This document shows positions 28,192 through 37,326 of a DNA stretch of 64,000 bases, in pieces. This stretch comes from Flavobacterium sp. (lineage in GTDB: Bacteria; Bacteroidota; Bacteroidia; Flavobacteriales; Flavobacteriaceae). How positions within the stretch are numbered: position 1 is the first letter of the stretch; every line of letters starts with the position of its first letter. The position numbers and the translations under genes are program-made. Below the pieces are notes generated by a model, which was not told the DNA's origin, searched no databases, and saw only the letters and a program-made list of their open reading frames with translations. The stretch lies in assembly GCF_017744675.1 (NCBI RefSeq), contig NZ_JAGIAV010000002.1, positions 682,001 through 746,000 of the forward strand. The letters are read 5' to 3'.

Positions 28192-28881
28192 TTATGAGTT
28201 CATTTGTGATTGAAGTTCGGCAATAATTTTAGCATTCGTTTCTGATGGATTTCTAGAAAGCTCGGCAATAATTTTTTGTTTCACTTCATCTGAATGTTCA
28301 TCTTTAGGCACATAATTCACATCAAAACCCATTTTAGAAAACAATCGATCTGACCATTCATTTCTTATACAATCTAGCGTCAAATGAATTCTCGGCTCCG
28401 AACTTTTGTTCTGCACACTATGCGGCAACTGGAAATTGGCATACCAGCACTCACCCATTTTCATTGGAACCAATTGGTGATTTACATAAAAATAAACTTC
28501 AGAATTGGTAATAATAGGAACATGAATCCTGAAAAATCCCTCTTCATACGAAGTATCATTATCAACATGCTCTTTAATTTCGCTGTTAGGTCCAAGTCTT
28601 AATAGCCTCACCGCTTCTTTCTCACACTCAAACCAATCCATTATTTCTTTAAAATAAGGACAGCTTTCAAGCAAAGGCGTATTTTTATATTCTTTGTCTG
28701 GAAAAGAAAGAATATCATTTTCTAAACCCGATTGCGAACGCAAAGAAACGCTTGTCCATTTTCCTTCGTATCGATAGGTATTAAAATGCGGTGTCCACAA
28801 ATTGGTTTCGCAAGTCAGTAAATCGTTTTGCAGTTTTTCTATCGAAAAAGAAATCGGGAGCTGGCAAGAAGAAGGATTCAT
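28192..28881 (-). CDS. Aspartyl/asparaginyl beta-hydroxylase-like dioxygenase
   Basis: A 229-residue member of the AspH-like 2-oxoglutarate/Fe(II) family. His105 (in KEHVDND), His154 (in NFQLPHSVQN) and Arg164 (in EPRIHLTLDC) take the positions of the two iron ligands and the 2-oxoglutarate contact. The FRIHVPI and GECWYANF strands also fit. The family hydroxylates side chains or small molecules using O2. The tail holds two related KIIAEL repeats (about 198-229). It is 4 bp after cysC and 1 bp before the sulfotransferase gene, suggesting that it creates the hydroxyl that is later sulfated; this is inference. Confidence 0.82.
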   Translation of the reverse strand: MNPSSCQLPISFSIEKLQNDLLTCETNLWTPHFNTYRYEGKWTSVSLRSQSGLENDILSFPDKEYKNTPLLESCPYFKEIMDWFECEKEAVRLLRLGPNSEIKEHVDNDTSYEEGFFRIHVPIITNSEVYFYVNHQLVPMKMGECWYANFQLPHSVQNKSSEPRIHLTLDCIRNEWSDRLFSKMGFDVNYVPKDEHSDEVKQKIIAELSRNPSETNAKIIAELQSQMNS

Positions 28882-28885
28882 AACC

Positions 28886-29413
28886 TTAAAAATTTAAATT
28901 GCTAATTATAAAATTATACAGTTTATGAGTAGAAACCGATACCGTTTCAGAATCTGTTTTTAATACTAAATCTGCTTTTTCTGGAACTTCATAAACATCT
29001 GTTATTCCGGTGAAATTTCTAATTTTATTCACATGATCTTCTGGCAGTAAGGCTCTTTTGTATAATCCTTTCGGATCTCTTTCGATCAAATTAGAAATGG
29101 CGCAATCCAGAAAAACCGTTTTTACAAATTCAAAAGACCTTAGTTCATTTCTAACATTTTCATACGGATTGATAACCGACATCAAAACAATTTTCTTCTC
29201 TTCAATAAGATTTCTTCCAACATTAAAAAGGCGCCTTACGTTTTCGCAGCGATCTTCTTTAGAAAACCCCAAATCTTTACAAATGGTTTGTCGGTATACA
29301 TCGCCATCTACTATTTCTGCTTCATAATTATTTTGAAGCAAAAGATGCTTAACATTCTCTGCCAATGTCGTTTTTCCCGAGCCGGACAACCCTGTAAACT
29401 GAATTAAAATCAT
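28886..29413 (-). CDS. cysC: Adenylylsulfate (APS) kinase
   Basis: A 175-residue kinase that phosphorylates APS to PAPS, the universal sulfate donor. The P-loop is GLSGSGKTT (8-16), followed by VDGDVYRQTICKDLGFSKEDRCENVRR (APS-binding region, about 35-60) and RDPKGLYKRAL (about 112-122). It is the first gene of a three-gene operon with the hydroxylase-like and sulfotransferase genes. No ATP sulfurylase lies here, so APS must come from another locus. The dedicated pairing with a sulfotransferase suggests PAPS for modification rather than for sulfate assimilation. Confidence 0.93.
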   Translation of the reverse strand: MILIQFTGLSGSGKTTLAENVKHLLLQNNYEAEIVDGDVYRQTICKDLGFSKEDRCENVRRLFNVGRNLIEEKKIVLMSVINPYENVRNELRSFEFVKTVFLDCAISNLIERDPKGLYKRALLPEDHVNKIRNFTGITDVYEVPEKADLVLKTDSETVSVSTHKLYNFIISNLNF

Positions 29414-29579
29414 TTTGCATCACTTTTATCAAACGCAACATTAAAACTAAACAATTCAGAACGAGACAGAAAGAGTATAAATACCCTTTATTTTCTATAA
29501 AAATGCCTCGTTAATCCTTTGCATTTACTAAACATTTAAACGAAGAAATCACTATTTTTATCTTTTAATAAAACTAAGA

Positions 29580-30281
29580 ATGAAAAAGAAACTTGTTGTT
29601 TTAACAGGAGCAGGAATCAGTGCTGAAAGCGGAATTAAAACTTTTCGCGATAGCGATGGTCTATGGGAAGGACATGATGTAATGGAAGTTGCAACTCCAG
29701 AAGGCTGGCATAAAAACCAAGAATTGGTTCTGGATTTTTATAACAAAAGACGCCAACAATTAAAAGAAGTAAATCCGAATCTTGGCCATATCATTCTGGC
29801 TGAACTGGAAAAAGATTTTGATGTACAGATTATTACGCAAAATGTGGATGATCTTCACGAACGTGCAGGAAGCACAAACGTTTTGCATTTGCATGGCGAA
29901 TTATTAAAAGTGAGAAGTACACGAAATAAAAATCTAATTTTAGATTGGACCGAAGATTTGCTTACGGGAGATTTAGACGCAAACGGACATCAATTGCGCC
30001 CACATATTGTTTGGTTTGGCGAAGAAGTTCCTGCACTCGAAGAGGCAATTGATATTACCGAAACTGCAGATTATTTTGCTGTAATCGGAACTTCATTACA
30101 AGTTTATCCTGCAGCTGGTTTGATCGCTTATACGCCAAGTACAACCCCAGTTTTTTATATTGATCCGAAACCTATTGCCATTCCGAATCTTAGAAATAAA
30201 GTGGAAACTATTGCAAAATTTGCTTCTGAAGGGGTTGCCGATATGAGAGAAAAATTATTGAACTTAGAAAAAACCACATGA
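29580..30281 (+). CDS. cobB: Sir2-family NAD-dependent protein deacylase lacking zinc cysteines
   Basis: A 233-residue sirtuin. The NAD site is LTGAGISAESGIKTFRD (8-24), then ITQNVDDLHERAGS (about 86-99), the catalytic His is in HLHGE near 107, and RPHIVWFGE follows. A FYNKRR segment gives the Tyr-x-x-Arg pair that binds succinyl or malonyl groups in class III sirtuins. The four zinc-binding cysteines are missing; in fact the whole protein has no cysteine, and the zinc module is replaced by a short DWTEDLLTG loop. Overlaps the next gene by 4 bp (ATGA). Confidence 0.9.
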   Translation: MKKKLVVLTGAGISAESGIKTFRDSDGLWEGHDVMEVATPEGWHKNQELVLDFYNKRRQQLKEVNPNLGHIILAELEKDFDVQIITQNVDDLHERAGSTNVLHLHGELLKVRSTRNKNLILDWTEDLLTGDLDANGHQLRPHIVWFGEEVPALEEAIDITETADYFAVIGTSLQVYPAAGLIAYTPSTTPVFYIDPKPIAIPNLRNKVETIAKFASEGVADMREKLLNLEKTT

Positions 30282-30970
30282 TTTTTGAAAGCTGGTTACA
30301 GCAATTAACCCAATTTAATATCTTTTGGCTCTTTGTTTTCTTTTTAATAGAAAATGCAGTGCTGGTTGGATTATCTGTTTTAATTGGAAAATTATTAGAA
30401 CCCGAGAACACCTTTTTAAAGAACAAAGATCGAAAATGGGTGCTTTCGACATTGCTTTGCAACACCTTTATCACTTTACTAGGTTTTGAATTGTATCGCT
30501 ACGGAATTTTAAAAATAGATTTTTCAGCATCCATACAGCTTATCATTTTGGATACGCTTTTATTGATTCTCTTAATGGATCTTTTCATGTTTATCTTTCA
30601 TTTTCTGGTTCATCATTTAAAATGGATGTACCCAATTCATAAATTGCATCATACTCATATCGAAACCAATGTTTACAGTTTGTATGTCCTTCATCCTATA
30701 GAAACTTTGGGTTTTGGTTTTATTTGGCTATTCTTAATTACGATTTTGAAGTTTAATTACCTGAGCATTATTGTTTACCTGGTTCTAAATCTGTCGTATG
30801 GAATATTTGGACATTTAAAGCGAGATCTATTTCCTGCTTTCTGGTACCAAAATTATTTCACAAAGTGGATTTCTACCACTAAATTCCATAATGATCACCA
30901 TAAAAATGAGACTCGCAACTACGGCTTTTATTTCACAATCTGGGATAAAATTTTCAAAACCATAATTTAA
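30278..30970 (+). CDS. Sterol desaturase / fatty acid hydroxylase superfamily protein
   Basis: A 230-residue membrane protein with about four helices and the di-iron histidine boxes of this superfamily: HFLVHH (about 107-112), HKLHHTH (about 119-125) and HNDHH (about 205-209). Members use O2 to hydroxylate or desaturate lipids, including carotenoids and fatty acids. Its ATG overlaps the stop of the sirtuin gene, so the two are translated together, an unusual partnership. The lipid substrate is not known. Confidence 0.87.
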   Translation: MIFESWLQQLTQFNIFWLFVFFLIENAVLVGLSVLIGKLLEPENTFLKNKDRKWVLSTLLCNTFITLLGFELYRYGILKIDFSASIQLIILDTLLLILLMDLFMFIFHFLVHHLKWMYPIHKLHHTHIETNVYSLYVLHPIETLGFGFIWLFLITILKFNYLSIIVYLVLNLSYGIFGHLKRDLFPAFWYQNYFTKWISTTKFHNDHHKNETRNYGFYFTIWDKIFKTII

Positions 30971-31006
30971 GCACCAATATAGCTTTCAGAAGTTTTAACA
31001 ATAGCT

Positions 31007-31014
31007 TATATTTG
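31007..31014 (+). promoter_or_regulatory. Candidate -7 box of purB
   Basis: TATATTTG fits TAnnTTTG exactly and ends 25 bp before the purB ATG. At the -33 position the sequence reads TTC instead of TTG with a 19-bp spacer. Confidence 0.6.
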
Positions 31015-31039
31015 CACCTTTCGAAAAAACAACATCACA

Positions 31040-32386
31040 ATGACTACTCTAAACGAATTGAATGCTATATCGCCAATTGACGGAAGATATAGAAATAAAA
31101 CTCAAAATTTAGCACCTTTCTTCTCTGAAGAAGCTTTAATAAAATACCGCGTTTTGGTTGAAGTGGAATACTTCATCGCGTTATGCCAAATTCCGTTGCC
31201 ACAACTGAAAGGTATTGATTCTTCTTTATTTGAAAGTTTGAGAAATATCTACAAAAACTTCTCTACAGAAGATGCACTTTGGATTAAAGAAACAGAGAAA
31301 GTAACCAACCACGACGTAAAAGCGGTTGAATACTTTATTAAAGATGCTTTTGAAAAATTAGGTTTATCTCAATACAAAGAGTTCATTCACTTCGGATTAA
31401 CATCTCAAGATATTAACAATACTGCTATTCCGCTTTCTACAAAAGAAGCTTTTGAGCAAGTTTATATGCCAACCTTAATTGCTGTAATTGCAAAATTAAA
31501 AGAATTAAGTGTAGATTGGAAAGATATTCCGATGTTGGCTCGTACGCACGGACAACCAGCTTCTCCTACTCGTTTAGGAAAAGAGATTTTGGTATTCGTG
31601 GAGCGTTTAGAAGAACAAATGCGTTTGTTATTCAACATTCCGTTTGCTGCTAAATTTGGTGGAGCAACAGGAAACTTTAACGCGCACCACGTAGCATACC
31701 CACAAATTGACTGGAAACAATTCGGAAACAAATTTGTTGAAACCGATCTTGGTTTAAAACATTCTTTTCCAACCACTCAAATTGAGCATTACGATCATTT
31801 TGCTGCTTTTTTTGATGCTTTAAAAAGAATCAACACCATTATTATCGATTTAGATCGCGATATCTGGACGTATGTTTCTATGGATTATTTCAAACAAAAA
31901 ATCAAAGCAGGAGAAATCGGTTCATCTGCAATGCCACATAAAGTAAACCCAATTGATTTTGAAAACTCTGAAGGAAACTTAGGAATTGCAAATGCTATCT
32001 TCGAACATTTAGCAGCTAAATTGCCTATTTCAAGATTACAGCGTGACTTAACAGACAGCACTGTTTTACGTAATGTTGGAGTTCCGTTCGGACATACTAT
32101 TATTGCTTTTGAAGCTACTCTTAAAGGTTTGAACAAATTACTTTTAAACGAAAGTAAATTTGCCGAAGACTTAGAAAGAAACTGGGCAGTTGTGGCAGAA
32201 GCTATTCAGACTATCTTACGTCGCGAAGCATATCCAAATCCTTATGAAGCTTTAAAAGGCTTAACAAGAACTAATGAAGCGATCGATAAAAATGCCATTC
32301 ATAATTTCATCGCGACTTTAGAAGTTTCAGATGCGGTTAGAGCAGAATTATTAGCAATAACTCCTAGCAATTACACAGGAATTTAA
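31040..32386 (+). CDS. purB: Adenylosuccinate lyase
   Basis: A 448-residue lyase of the fumarase/aspartase superfamily acting twice in purine synthesis (SAICAR to AICAR, and adenylosuccinate to AMP, each releasing fumarate). Markers are the N-terminal PIDGRY (about 12-17), FGLTSQDINNTA (about 120-131), ARTHGQPASPTRLGKE (about 169-184) with a catalytic His, and the superfamily signature GSSAMPHKVNPIDFE (about 295-309). Full length, own promoter and own terminator. Confidence 0.97.
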   Translation: MTTLNELNAISPIDGRYRNKTQNLAPFFSEEALIKYRVLVEVEYFIALCQIPLPQLKGIDSSLFESLRNIYKNFSTEDALWIKETEKVTNHDVKAVEYFIKDAFEKLGLSQYKEFIHFGLTSQDINNTAIPLSTKEAFEQVYMPTLIAVIAKLKELSVDWKDIPMLARTHGQPASPTRLGKEILVFVERLEEQMRLLFNIPFAAKFGGATGNFNAHHVAYPQIDWKQFGNKFVETDLGLKHSFPTTQIEHYDHFAAFFDALKRINTIIIDLDRDIWTYVSMDYFKQKIKAGEIGSSAMPHKVNPIDFENSEGNLGIANAIFEHLAAKLPISRLQRDLTDSTVLRNVGVPFGHTIIAFEATLKGLNKLLLNESKFAEDLERNWAVVAEAIQTILRREAYPNPYEALKGLTRTNEAIDKNAIHNFIATLEVSDAVRAELLAITPSNYTGI

Positions 32387-32410
32387 GAAAAACACCAAAT
32401 ATTTTACCAA

Positions 32411-32442
32411 AAAAAGCTATCTTTATCGAGATAGCTTTTTTT
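32411..32442 (+). terminator. Rho-independent terminator of purB
   Basis: Stem GCTATCT/AGATAGC (32416-32422 with 32429-32435), 6-nt loop, T-run of seven. Confidence 0.9.
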
Positions 32443-32515
32443 ATTAAATCTAGAGGCTAAAACCAGATTACTTCACTCCTCTTTTGCTCTAATAAGAGTT
32501 TTTTGTGAATTTCAT

Positions 32516-34798
32516 TTGAATGAAAAGCTGGTTAAGTCCCTAAAAAATACCACGCTTTATATGATTGCATTAAGTGCCGCTGCTGAAACTACACACCACT
32601 TACAACCTTTAATTAGTGATCTAGGGTTAATCCTGATGACTGCCGGAATTGCCGTTCTATTATTTAGAAGACTAAAACAGCCTTTGGTTTTAGGCTACCT
32701 GATTGCAGGTTTTTTAGCCGGAAACCATTTTGATTTTTTCCCCTCTATAACCGACATGAAAAGTGTCGAAGTCTGGGCAGAAATCGGGGTTATATTTTTA
32801 CTTTTTAGTTTAGGACTTGAATTTAGCTTTAAGAAACTAATGAAGGTTGGAGGAACTTCCTCCATCACTGCCATAACACAAATTTTGTTTATGACCGTAA
32901 TTGGTTATTGTGTTGGACAGTGGATGGGCTGGGGAAAAATGGATAGCATTTTCTTAGGAGCAACACTTTCTATATCCTCTACCACTATTATCATCAGGGC
33001 TTTTGATGAATTGGGAGTGAAAGGAAAAAAGTTCGTCGGAATTGTTTTCGGAGCTTTAATCGTGGAAGATATTGTTGCTATTTTGATGCTGGTTTTATTA
33101 TCTACCATTGCGGTAAGCGATCAGGTGTCGGGAACTGCATTGCTGCAATCTGTTTTAAAACTCATTTTCTTTTTAATTATCTGGTTCTTAGGAGGGATTT
33201 TTATTATTCCGACAATCTTTAAAAAAGCGAAACATTTGATGACAGATGAAATGCTGCTCATCATCTCATTGGCTTTATGTTTAATGATGGTTATTTTTGC
33301 TTCAAATGTTGGTTTCTCTCCAGCTTTAGGAGCTTTTATCATGGGATCTATTATTGCTGAAACTACGATGGCAGAAAAAATCGAGCATTTGATTCAGCCC
33401 GTAAAAGATTTTTTTGGAGCGGTTTTCTTTGTATCTGTAGGAATGTTAATAAATCCTGTAACATTAGTAGATTATGCTCTTCCAGTTGCCTTGATTACTT
33501 TAATAACCATTTTCGGAAAAGCACTCAGTTCTTCTTTTGGTGCTTTACTTTCTGGACAGCCCTTAAAACAATCTGTACAAACAGGAATGAGTTTGGCGCA
33601 AATTGGCGAGTTCTCGTTTATTATTGCAACTCTCGGAATGACTTTAAAAGTAACGAGCGATTTCTTATATCCCATTATTGTTGCCGTATCTGCAATTACG
33701 ACATTTACAACTCCATTTTTAATTAAATATTCAGAGCGCTTTGCCTTCTATTTAGAATCAAAAATGCCTAAAAAATGGGTTAAAAACATTAACCGTTATA
33801 GTGTAAATGCCCAAGCCATTAAATCGGTAAGCACTTGGCAAATTGTGCTTCGTTCTTCAATTACACAAATTATCCTTCATACTATTATTATTACAGCCAT
33901 TATATTACTATCGTCCAAATTTGTAGCGCCATTAGTAGCCGATACAAGATTCGGAAATACTTTGGCTGCTTTTCTAACTTTGGTTGTCATTGCACCGTTT
34001 TTATGGGCACTTTCGCTTCGTCGTGTAAAAGTAGATGAAGTTGAAGCGCTTTGGGAAGAACGCAAATATCGTGGCGCACTTTTAATGCTAATCTTAATCA
34101 GAATGAGTCTCGGTTTATTCTTTGTTGGTTTTTTATTGAATATTTTCTTCTCTCCTTTGGTTGCTTTCGTGGCGCTGATTATTGCAATTGGAGCGTATCA
34201 GATTTTCCCTAAAAAACTAAACGAACAATATCACAGAATTGAAAGTCATTTTTTAAAAAATCTGAATGATCGAGAAAACAAAAAGATCGACAGAAGATAT
34301 GCCAATTTAATGCCGTGGGACGGACACATGTCTTTCTTCGAAATTAAAAAAGAATCTAATCTGGTTGGACAAACTTTACAGGAACTTAAAATTCGTGAAC
34401 AATTGGGCATTAATATCGCTTACATCAAACGCGGAGACGTTACAATCCCGATTCCAACCAAAACCGAACGTTTATTTCCTGGCGATGAAATCTGCGTGAT
34501 TGGAACCGATGCACAAATTGCAGAATTCACAAAATTCCTAACCCAAAACGAAACAGAACCACCTTTAAAAGTAGAAGAAACCGATATTGTTTTACGTCAG
34601 CTTGAAGTTTCGCAAGACGAATTTATTAAAAAAAGCATCGGACAATTCAGAGCCAAAACAGACGGAATGGTAGTCGGAATTGAAAGAAACGGAAACCGTA
34701 TCCTAAATCCAGAATCGAGTTTGATTTTAGAAAAAAATGATATTCTATGGGTTGTAGGAGACAAAAAAAGAATGAGTGCTTTGTTGGCGGTGAAATAA
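32516..34798 (+). CDS. Kef-type monovalent cation:proton antiporter with TrkA-C domains
   Basis: A 760-residue CPA2-family antiporter. The N-terminal 400 residues hold about 12 helices with LKQPLVLGYLIAGFLAG, LLFSLGLEFSF, ALIVEDIVAI and LGAFIMGSIIAET; the Asp in VEDIV and the loop around MAEKIEHLIQPVKDFFGAVFFVSVGM are family marks. Two more hydrophobic segments follow at about 450-570. The C-terminal 170 residues contain two TrkA-C-like units, each ending in a PGDEICVIG or KNDILWVVG strand. It exchanges K+ or Na+ for H+. The start is uncertain: TTG at 32516, or the ATG at 32564. Confidence 0.88.
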   Translation: MNEKLVKSLKNTTLYMIALSAAAETTHHLQPLISDLGLILMTAGIAVLLFRRLKQPLVLGYLIAGFLAGNHFDFFPSITDMKSVEVWAEIGVIFLLFSLGLEFSFKKLMKVGGTSSITAITQILFMTVIGYCVGQWMGWGKMDSIFLGATLSISSTTIIIRAFDELGVKGKKFVGIVFGALIVEDIVAILMLVLLSTIAVSDQVSGTALLQSVLKLIFFLIIWFLGGIFIIPTIFKKAKHLMTDEMLLIISLALCLMMVIFASNVGFSPALGAFIMGSIIAETTMAEKIEHLIQPVKDFFGAVFFVSVGMLINPVTLVDYALPVALITLITIFGKALSSSFGALLSGQPLKQSVQTGMSLAQIGEFSFIIATLGMTLKVTSDFLYPIIVAVSAITTFTTPFLIKYSERFAFYLESKMPKKWVKNINRYSVNAQAIKSVSTWQIVLRSSITQIILHTIIITAIILLSSKFVAPLVADTRFGNTLAAFLTLVVIAPFLWALSLRRVKVDEVEALWEERKYRGALLMLILIRMSLGLFFVGFLLNIFFSPLVAFVALIIAIGAYQIFPKKLNEQYHRIESHFLKNLNDRENKKIDRRYANLMPWDGHMSFFEIKKESNLVGQTLQELKIREQLGINIAYIKRGDVTIPIPTKTERLFPGDEICVIGTDAQIAEFTKFLTQNETEPPLKVEETDIVLRQLEVSQDEFIKKSIGQFRAKTDGMVVGIERNGNRILNPESSLILEKNDILWVVGDKKRMSALLAVK

Positions 34799-34808
34799 GT
34801 TTTTTAAA

Positions 34809-34982
34809 GATGCTAAGGTTCTAAGTTTTTTAGAATTTTAGCATTTTTCATTTTATGAAAAACAAAGAAAATATAAAAGCGTTGAAATTTTCATAAATTG
34901 AAAATCTCAACGCTTTTATAGAAAAACTTAGAATCTTAGTGCCTTAGAACCTTAGCATCTCAGTATCTTAGAACCTCAAAAA
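34809..34982. repeat. Split 8-nt-period inverted array around a terminator hairpin
   Basis: Left units GATGCTAA and GGTTCTAA (34809-34824). Right arm of seven 8-mers from 34927: CTTAGAAT, CTTAGTGC, CTTAGAAC, CTTAGCAT, CTCAGTAT, CTTAGAAC, CTCAAAAA. The right arm ends 2 bp before the peroxiredoxin stop codon. The word family is that of 17460-17495 and 26409-26496. Confidence 0.9.
34872..34920. terminator. Long bidirectional hairpin inside the 8-nt array
   Basis: A 14-bp perfect outer stem (34872-34885 with 34907-34920), one mismatch, then a 7-bp inner stem and a 5-nt loop. It lies between convergent genes and probably ends transcription both ways. Confidence 0.8.
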
Positions 34983-34984
34983 AA

Positions 34985-35623
34985 TTATTTATTCGGCTGC
35001 GGTGTCAAACGCAAATAAGGTTTAATTGGTGTATGACCTTTTGGGAATTTAGCTGGAATGTCGCTATCTGGAATTGCTGGTGCAATAACCACGTCTTCTC
35101 CATCTTTCCAGTTTGCTGGAGTTGCAACACTGTAATTTGCAGTCAATTGTAAACTGTCAATGACACGAAGCAATTCGTCAAAATTTCTTCCTGTTGAAGC
35201 CGGATATGTTAAAGTAAGTTTGATTTTTTTATCTGGTCCGATCACAAAAACAGAACGTACTGTAAACTTGTCACTTGCATTTGGATGGAGCATATCGTAT
35301 AGATTTGCTACTTTTTTATCTTCATCAGCAATAATCGGGAAATTTACTTCTGTGTTTTGAGTTTCGTTGATATCTTTAATCCATTCTTTGTGTGAGTCTA
35401 AACCGTCTACACTCAAAGCTATAACCTTAGTATTTCTTTTTTTGAATTCTGGAACATAGTTCGCTACAGTTCCTAATTCAGTAGTACAAACAGGAGTAAA
35501 ATCTGCTGGATGCGAAAATAAAACACCCCAAGAATCTCCTAGCCATTCATGAAAACTAATTGGTCCTTGTGTAGTTTCTGCTTGAAAATCTGGAGCTATA
35601 TCGCCTAATCTTAATGTTGACAT
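34985..35623 (-). CDS. 1-Cys peroxiredoxin (Prx6-like)
   Basis: A 212-residue thiol peroxidase that reduces peroxides. The peroxidatic cysteine is Cys46 in HPADFTPVCTTELG. It is the only cysteine in the protein, so there is no resolving Cys and an outside thiol is needed, as in the Prx6 group. The extended C-terminal domain (ATPANWKDGEDVVIAP, then RLTPQPNK) is the Prx6-type dimerisation arm. The gene stands alone, convergent with the antiporter gene. Regulation by peroxide sensors is likely, but no operator was recognised. Confidence 0.93.
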   Translation of the reverse strand: MSTLRLGDIAPDFQAETTQGPISFHEWLGDSWGVLFSHPADFTPVCTTELGTVANYVPEFKKRNTKVIALSVDGLDSHKEWIKDINETQNTEVNFPIIADEDKKVANLYDMLHPNASDKFTVRSVFVIGPDKKIKLTLTYPASTGRNFDELLRVIDSLQLTANYSVATPANWKDGEDVVIAPAIPDSDIPAKFPKGHTPIKPYLRLTPQPNK

Positions 35624-35735
35624 AATTTATATTTTTTAGTTCCTCTAAAATTAACCAAAAAAAGCATATAGAAAACATCGATTTTCTTAAAAAAAGTTAA
35701 AATTCTACTTTGTCGATATAATTAGTATTTTACTG

Positions 35736-36647
35736 CTAAATAAAAGTAAGAATGAAGTACCAAAAAGCAAGCGTTACAAAAGAAATCGGGATTCCGAAAC
35801 CAATCATCATACTGCTCAATTTTGGTTTTAATCCGTAAGTTGAAGCCAAGATTGCACCTGTAATCATAGGCGCCATTGCAGTTTCCATTATGGTAATTTT
35901 GATAACTTCAGAATGCTGATTAAAAATGAAAACATAAAGCACGAAAATCACAAAAGGAATTAAAAGAAGCTTAAAGAAAAGGCCCAATCTCAAGAATCTC
36001 CAATGCTGGCTTCTTCTATCAAAAGTCAATTGCAAACCAACAGAAAGCAGTGCCAAAGGTGTTACCAAACTTCCTATTTTTAGCAAAATAGATTGAAAGG
36101 TTTCATTTAAATGATAATCAGAAATATTCATCACACATGCCAGAACGAACATTAGAAAAGGCGGAAATAAAATAATCTTTTTAAAGATTGCCAATGCATT
36201 CGGACTTCCTTTTGAATAAAAAGCCGCTGTAAAAACACCAAGTGTAGAAACCACCACAAAAGTCCCAGGCTGATCTACCAAAACGGCAGTTTCTAAACCT
36301 TTTTTTCCAAACAAAGCTTCAATAATTGGATAACCAAGAAAAGAACTGTTGCTTAGTCCCGCTGTTAAAATCAAACAGCCAATTAGTTTGTTCGACCAGC
36401 CATTTTTTCTTCCTAAAAAATGAAAAAATAGAAAAGCCAAAATATAAGTAATCCAGCCTGCACCTATTGGAAACAGCAACTCACTGCTCCATTTTATCTT
36501 TGGAATATGATATAAAGTAATCGCAGGAAGACAGAAATAAATAACAATTTTATTGAGCGTCTTATAAATAGAAGTAGGAAATTGTTTTACGTGCTGTAAA
36601 ACTAAACCTAGCGAAAGAAAGAGAAATATTAATATAAAGTTGTTCAT
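35736..36647 (-). CDS. AEC-family (auxin efflux carrier-like) permease
   Basis: A 303-residue membrane protein from the ATG at 36647. A longer in-frame ORF begins at 36758, but its extra 37 residues would overlap the divergent regulator gene, and a -7-like box lies between the two starts. About ten helices in two five-helix halves are seen, with AGLSNSSFLGYPIIEALFG at the centre of the first half and AMAPMITGAILASTYGL in the second, as in AEC transporters of organic acids or amino acids. Substrate unknown. Confidence 0.85.
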   Translation of the reverse strand: MNNFILIFLFLSLGLVLQHVKQFPTSIYKTLNKIVIYFCLPAITLYHIPKIKWSSELLFPIGAGWITYILAFLFFHFLGRKNGWSNKLIGCLILTAGLSNSSFLGYPIIEALFGKKGLETAVLVDQPGTFVVVSTLGVFTAAFYSKGSPNALAIFKKIILFPPFLMFVLACVMNISDYHLNETFQSILLKIGSLVTPLALLSVGLQLTFDRRSQHWRFLRLGLFFKLLLIPFVIFVLYVFIFNQHSEVIKITIMETAMAPMITGAILASTYGLKPKLSSMMIGFGIPISFVTLAFWYFILTFI

Positions 36648-36662
36648 ATCACGGCTTACGCA

Positions 36663-36670
36663 CAAAAATA
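36663..36670 (-). promoter_or_regulatory. Candidate -7 box for the AEC permease gene
   Basis: The minus strand reads TATTTTTG, an exact TAnnTTTG match 15 bp upstream of the preferred ATG at 36647, which supports that start over the one at 36758. Confidence 0.5.
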
Positions 36671-36749
36671 GGAATTTATAAATTGCAATGCTGAACAAAT
36701 TGTATCGCTTCTTTAAGTTTTTTGTTACTTTTAATATATAAAAAAAGCA

Positions 36750-37316
36750 ATGCAGCAAATACGAGACAATTTAGAACGAATGGTAAAACTTTCTGATGAA
36801 GACTGGAATATCTTTTCGTCAAAACTTATCCGTCAGGAATTTTCAAAGAAAACGGCAATTCTACAAACTGGCCACGTTGAAAGTTACCTTTCCTTTATAG
36901 AAAAAGGAATCGTTAGATATTACATTCCTTCAGAAAATAAAGATCTCACTTTTACTTTTGTATTTGATGGCGAATTTACAAGCGGTTACGACTCATTTAT
37001 TACCCGATTACCCGTAAACTATACTATTGAAGCTCTTGCAGACACCATATTATGGCGCATCTCTTATAATGATCTTCAGGACATTTATGCCGAAACCGAA
37101 ATCGGCAATACTATTGGCCGCTTGGCAAGCGAAGGATTATTTCTTAAAAAATCAAAAAGAGAATTGTCACTATTAAATGATTCTGCAGAACAGCGTTACC
37201 TTAATTTATTTATAGAGCAGCCTCAGTTAATTCAAAAAATACCTCAAAAATACCTTGCCTCTTATATCGGTATTACTCCACAAGCTTTAAGCCGAATTAG
37301 AAAGCGCATTTATTAA
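36750..37316 (+). CDS. Crp/Fnr-family transcriptional regulator
   Basis: A 188-residue regulator with an N-terminal cyclic-nucleotide-binding-like beta-roll (FSKKTAILQTGHVESYLSFIEKGIVRYY, about 30-58; FTSGYDSFI near 75) and a C-terminal helix-turn-helix ending in LASYIGITPQALSRIRKRIY. The cAMP phosphate-binding motif is not conserved, so the ligand may differ or be absent, as in many Bacteroidetes members. It diverges from the AEC permease gene and precedes a DoxX-like gene by 61 bp; either may be its target. Confidence 0.9.
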   Translation: MQQIRDNLERMVKLSDEDWNIFSSKLIRQEFSKKTAILQTGHVESYLSFIEKGIVRYYIPSENKDLTFTFVFDGEFTSGYDSFITRLPVNYTIEALADTILWRISYNDLQDIYAETEIGNTIGRLASEGLFLKKSKRELSLLNDSAEQRYLNLFIEQPQLIQKIPQKYLASYIGITPQALSRIRKRIY

Positions 37317-37326
37317 CCCAGGTTCA

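Noticed and set aside
36648..36758. N-terminal extension of the AEC permease
   Set aside because: Would overlap the divergent regulator gene; it is not hydrophobic in the right register and a -7 box lies inside it.
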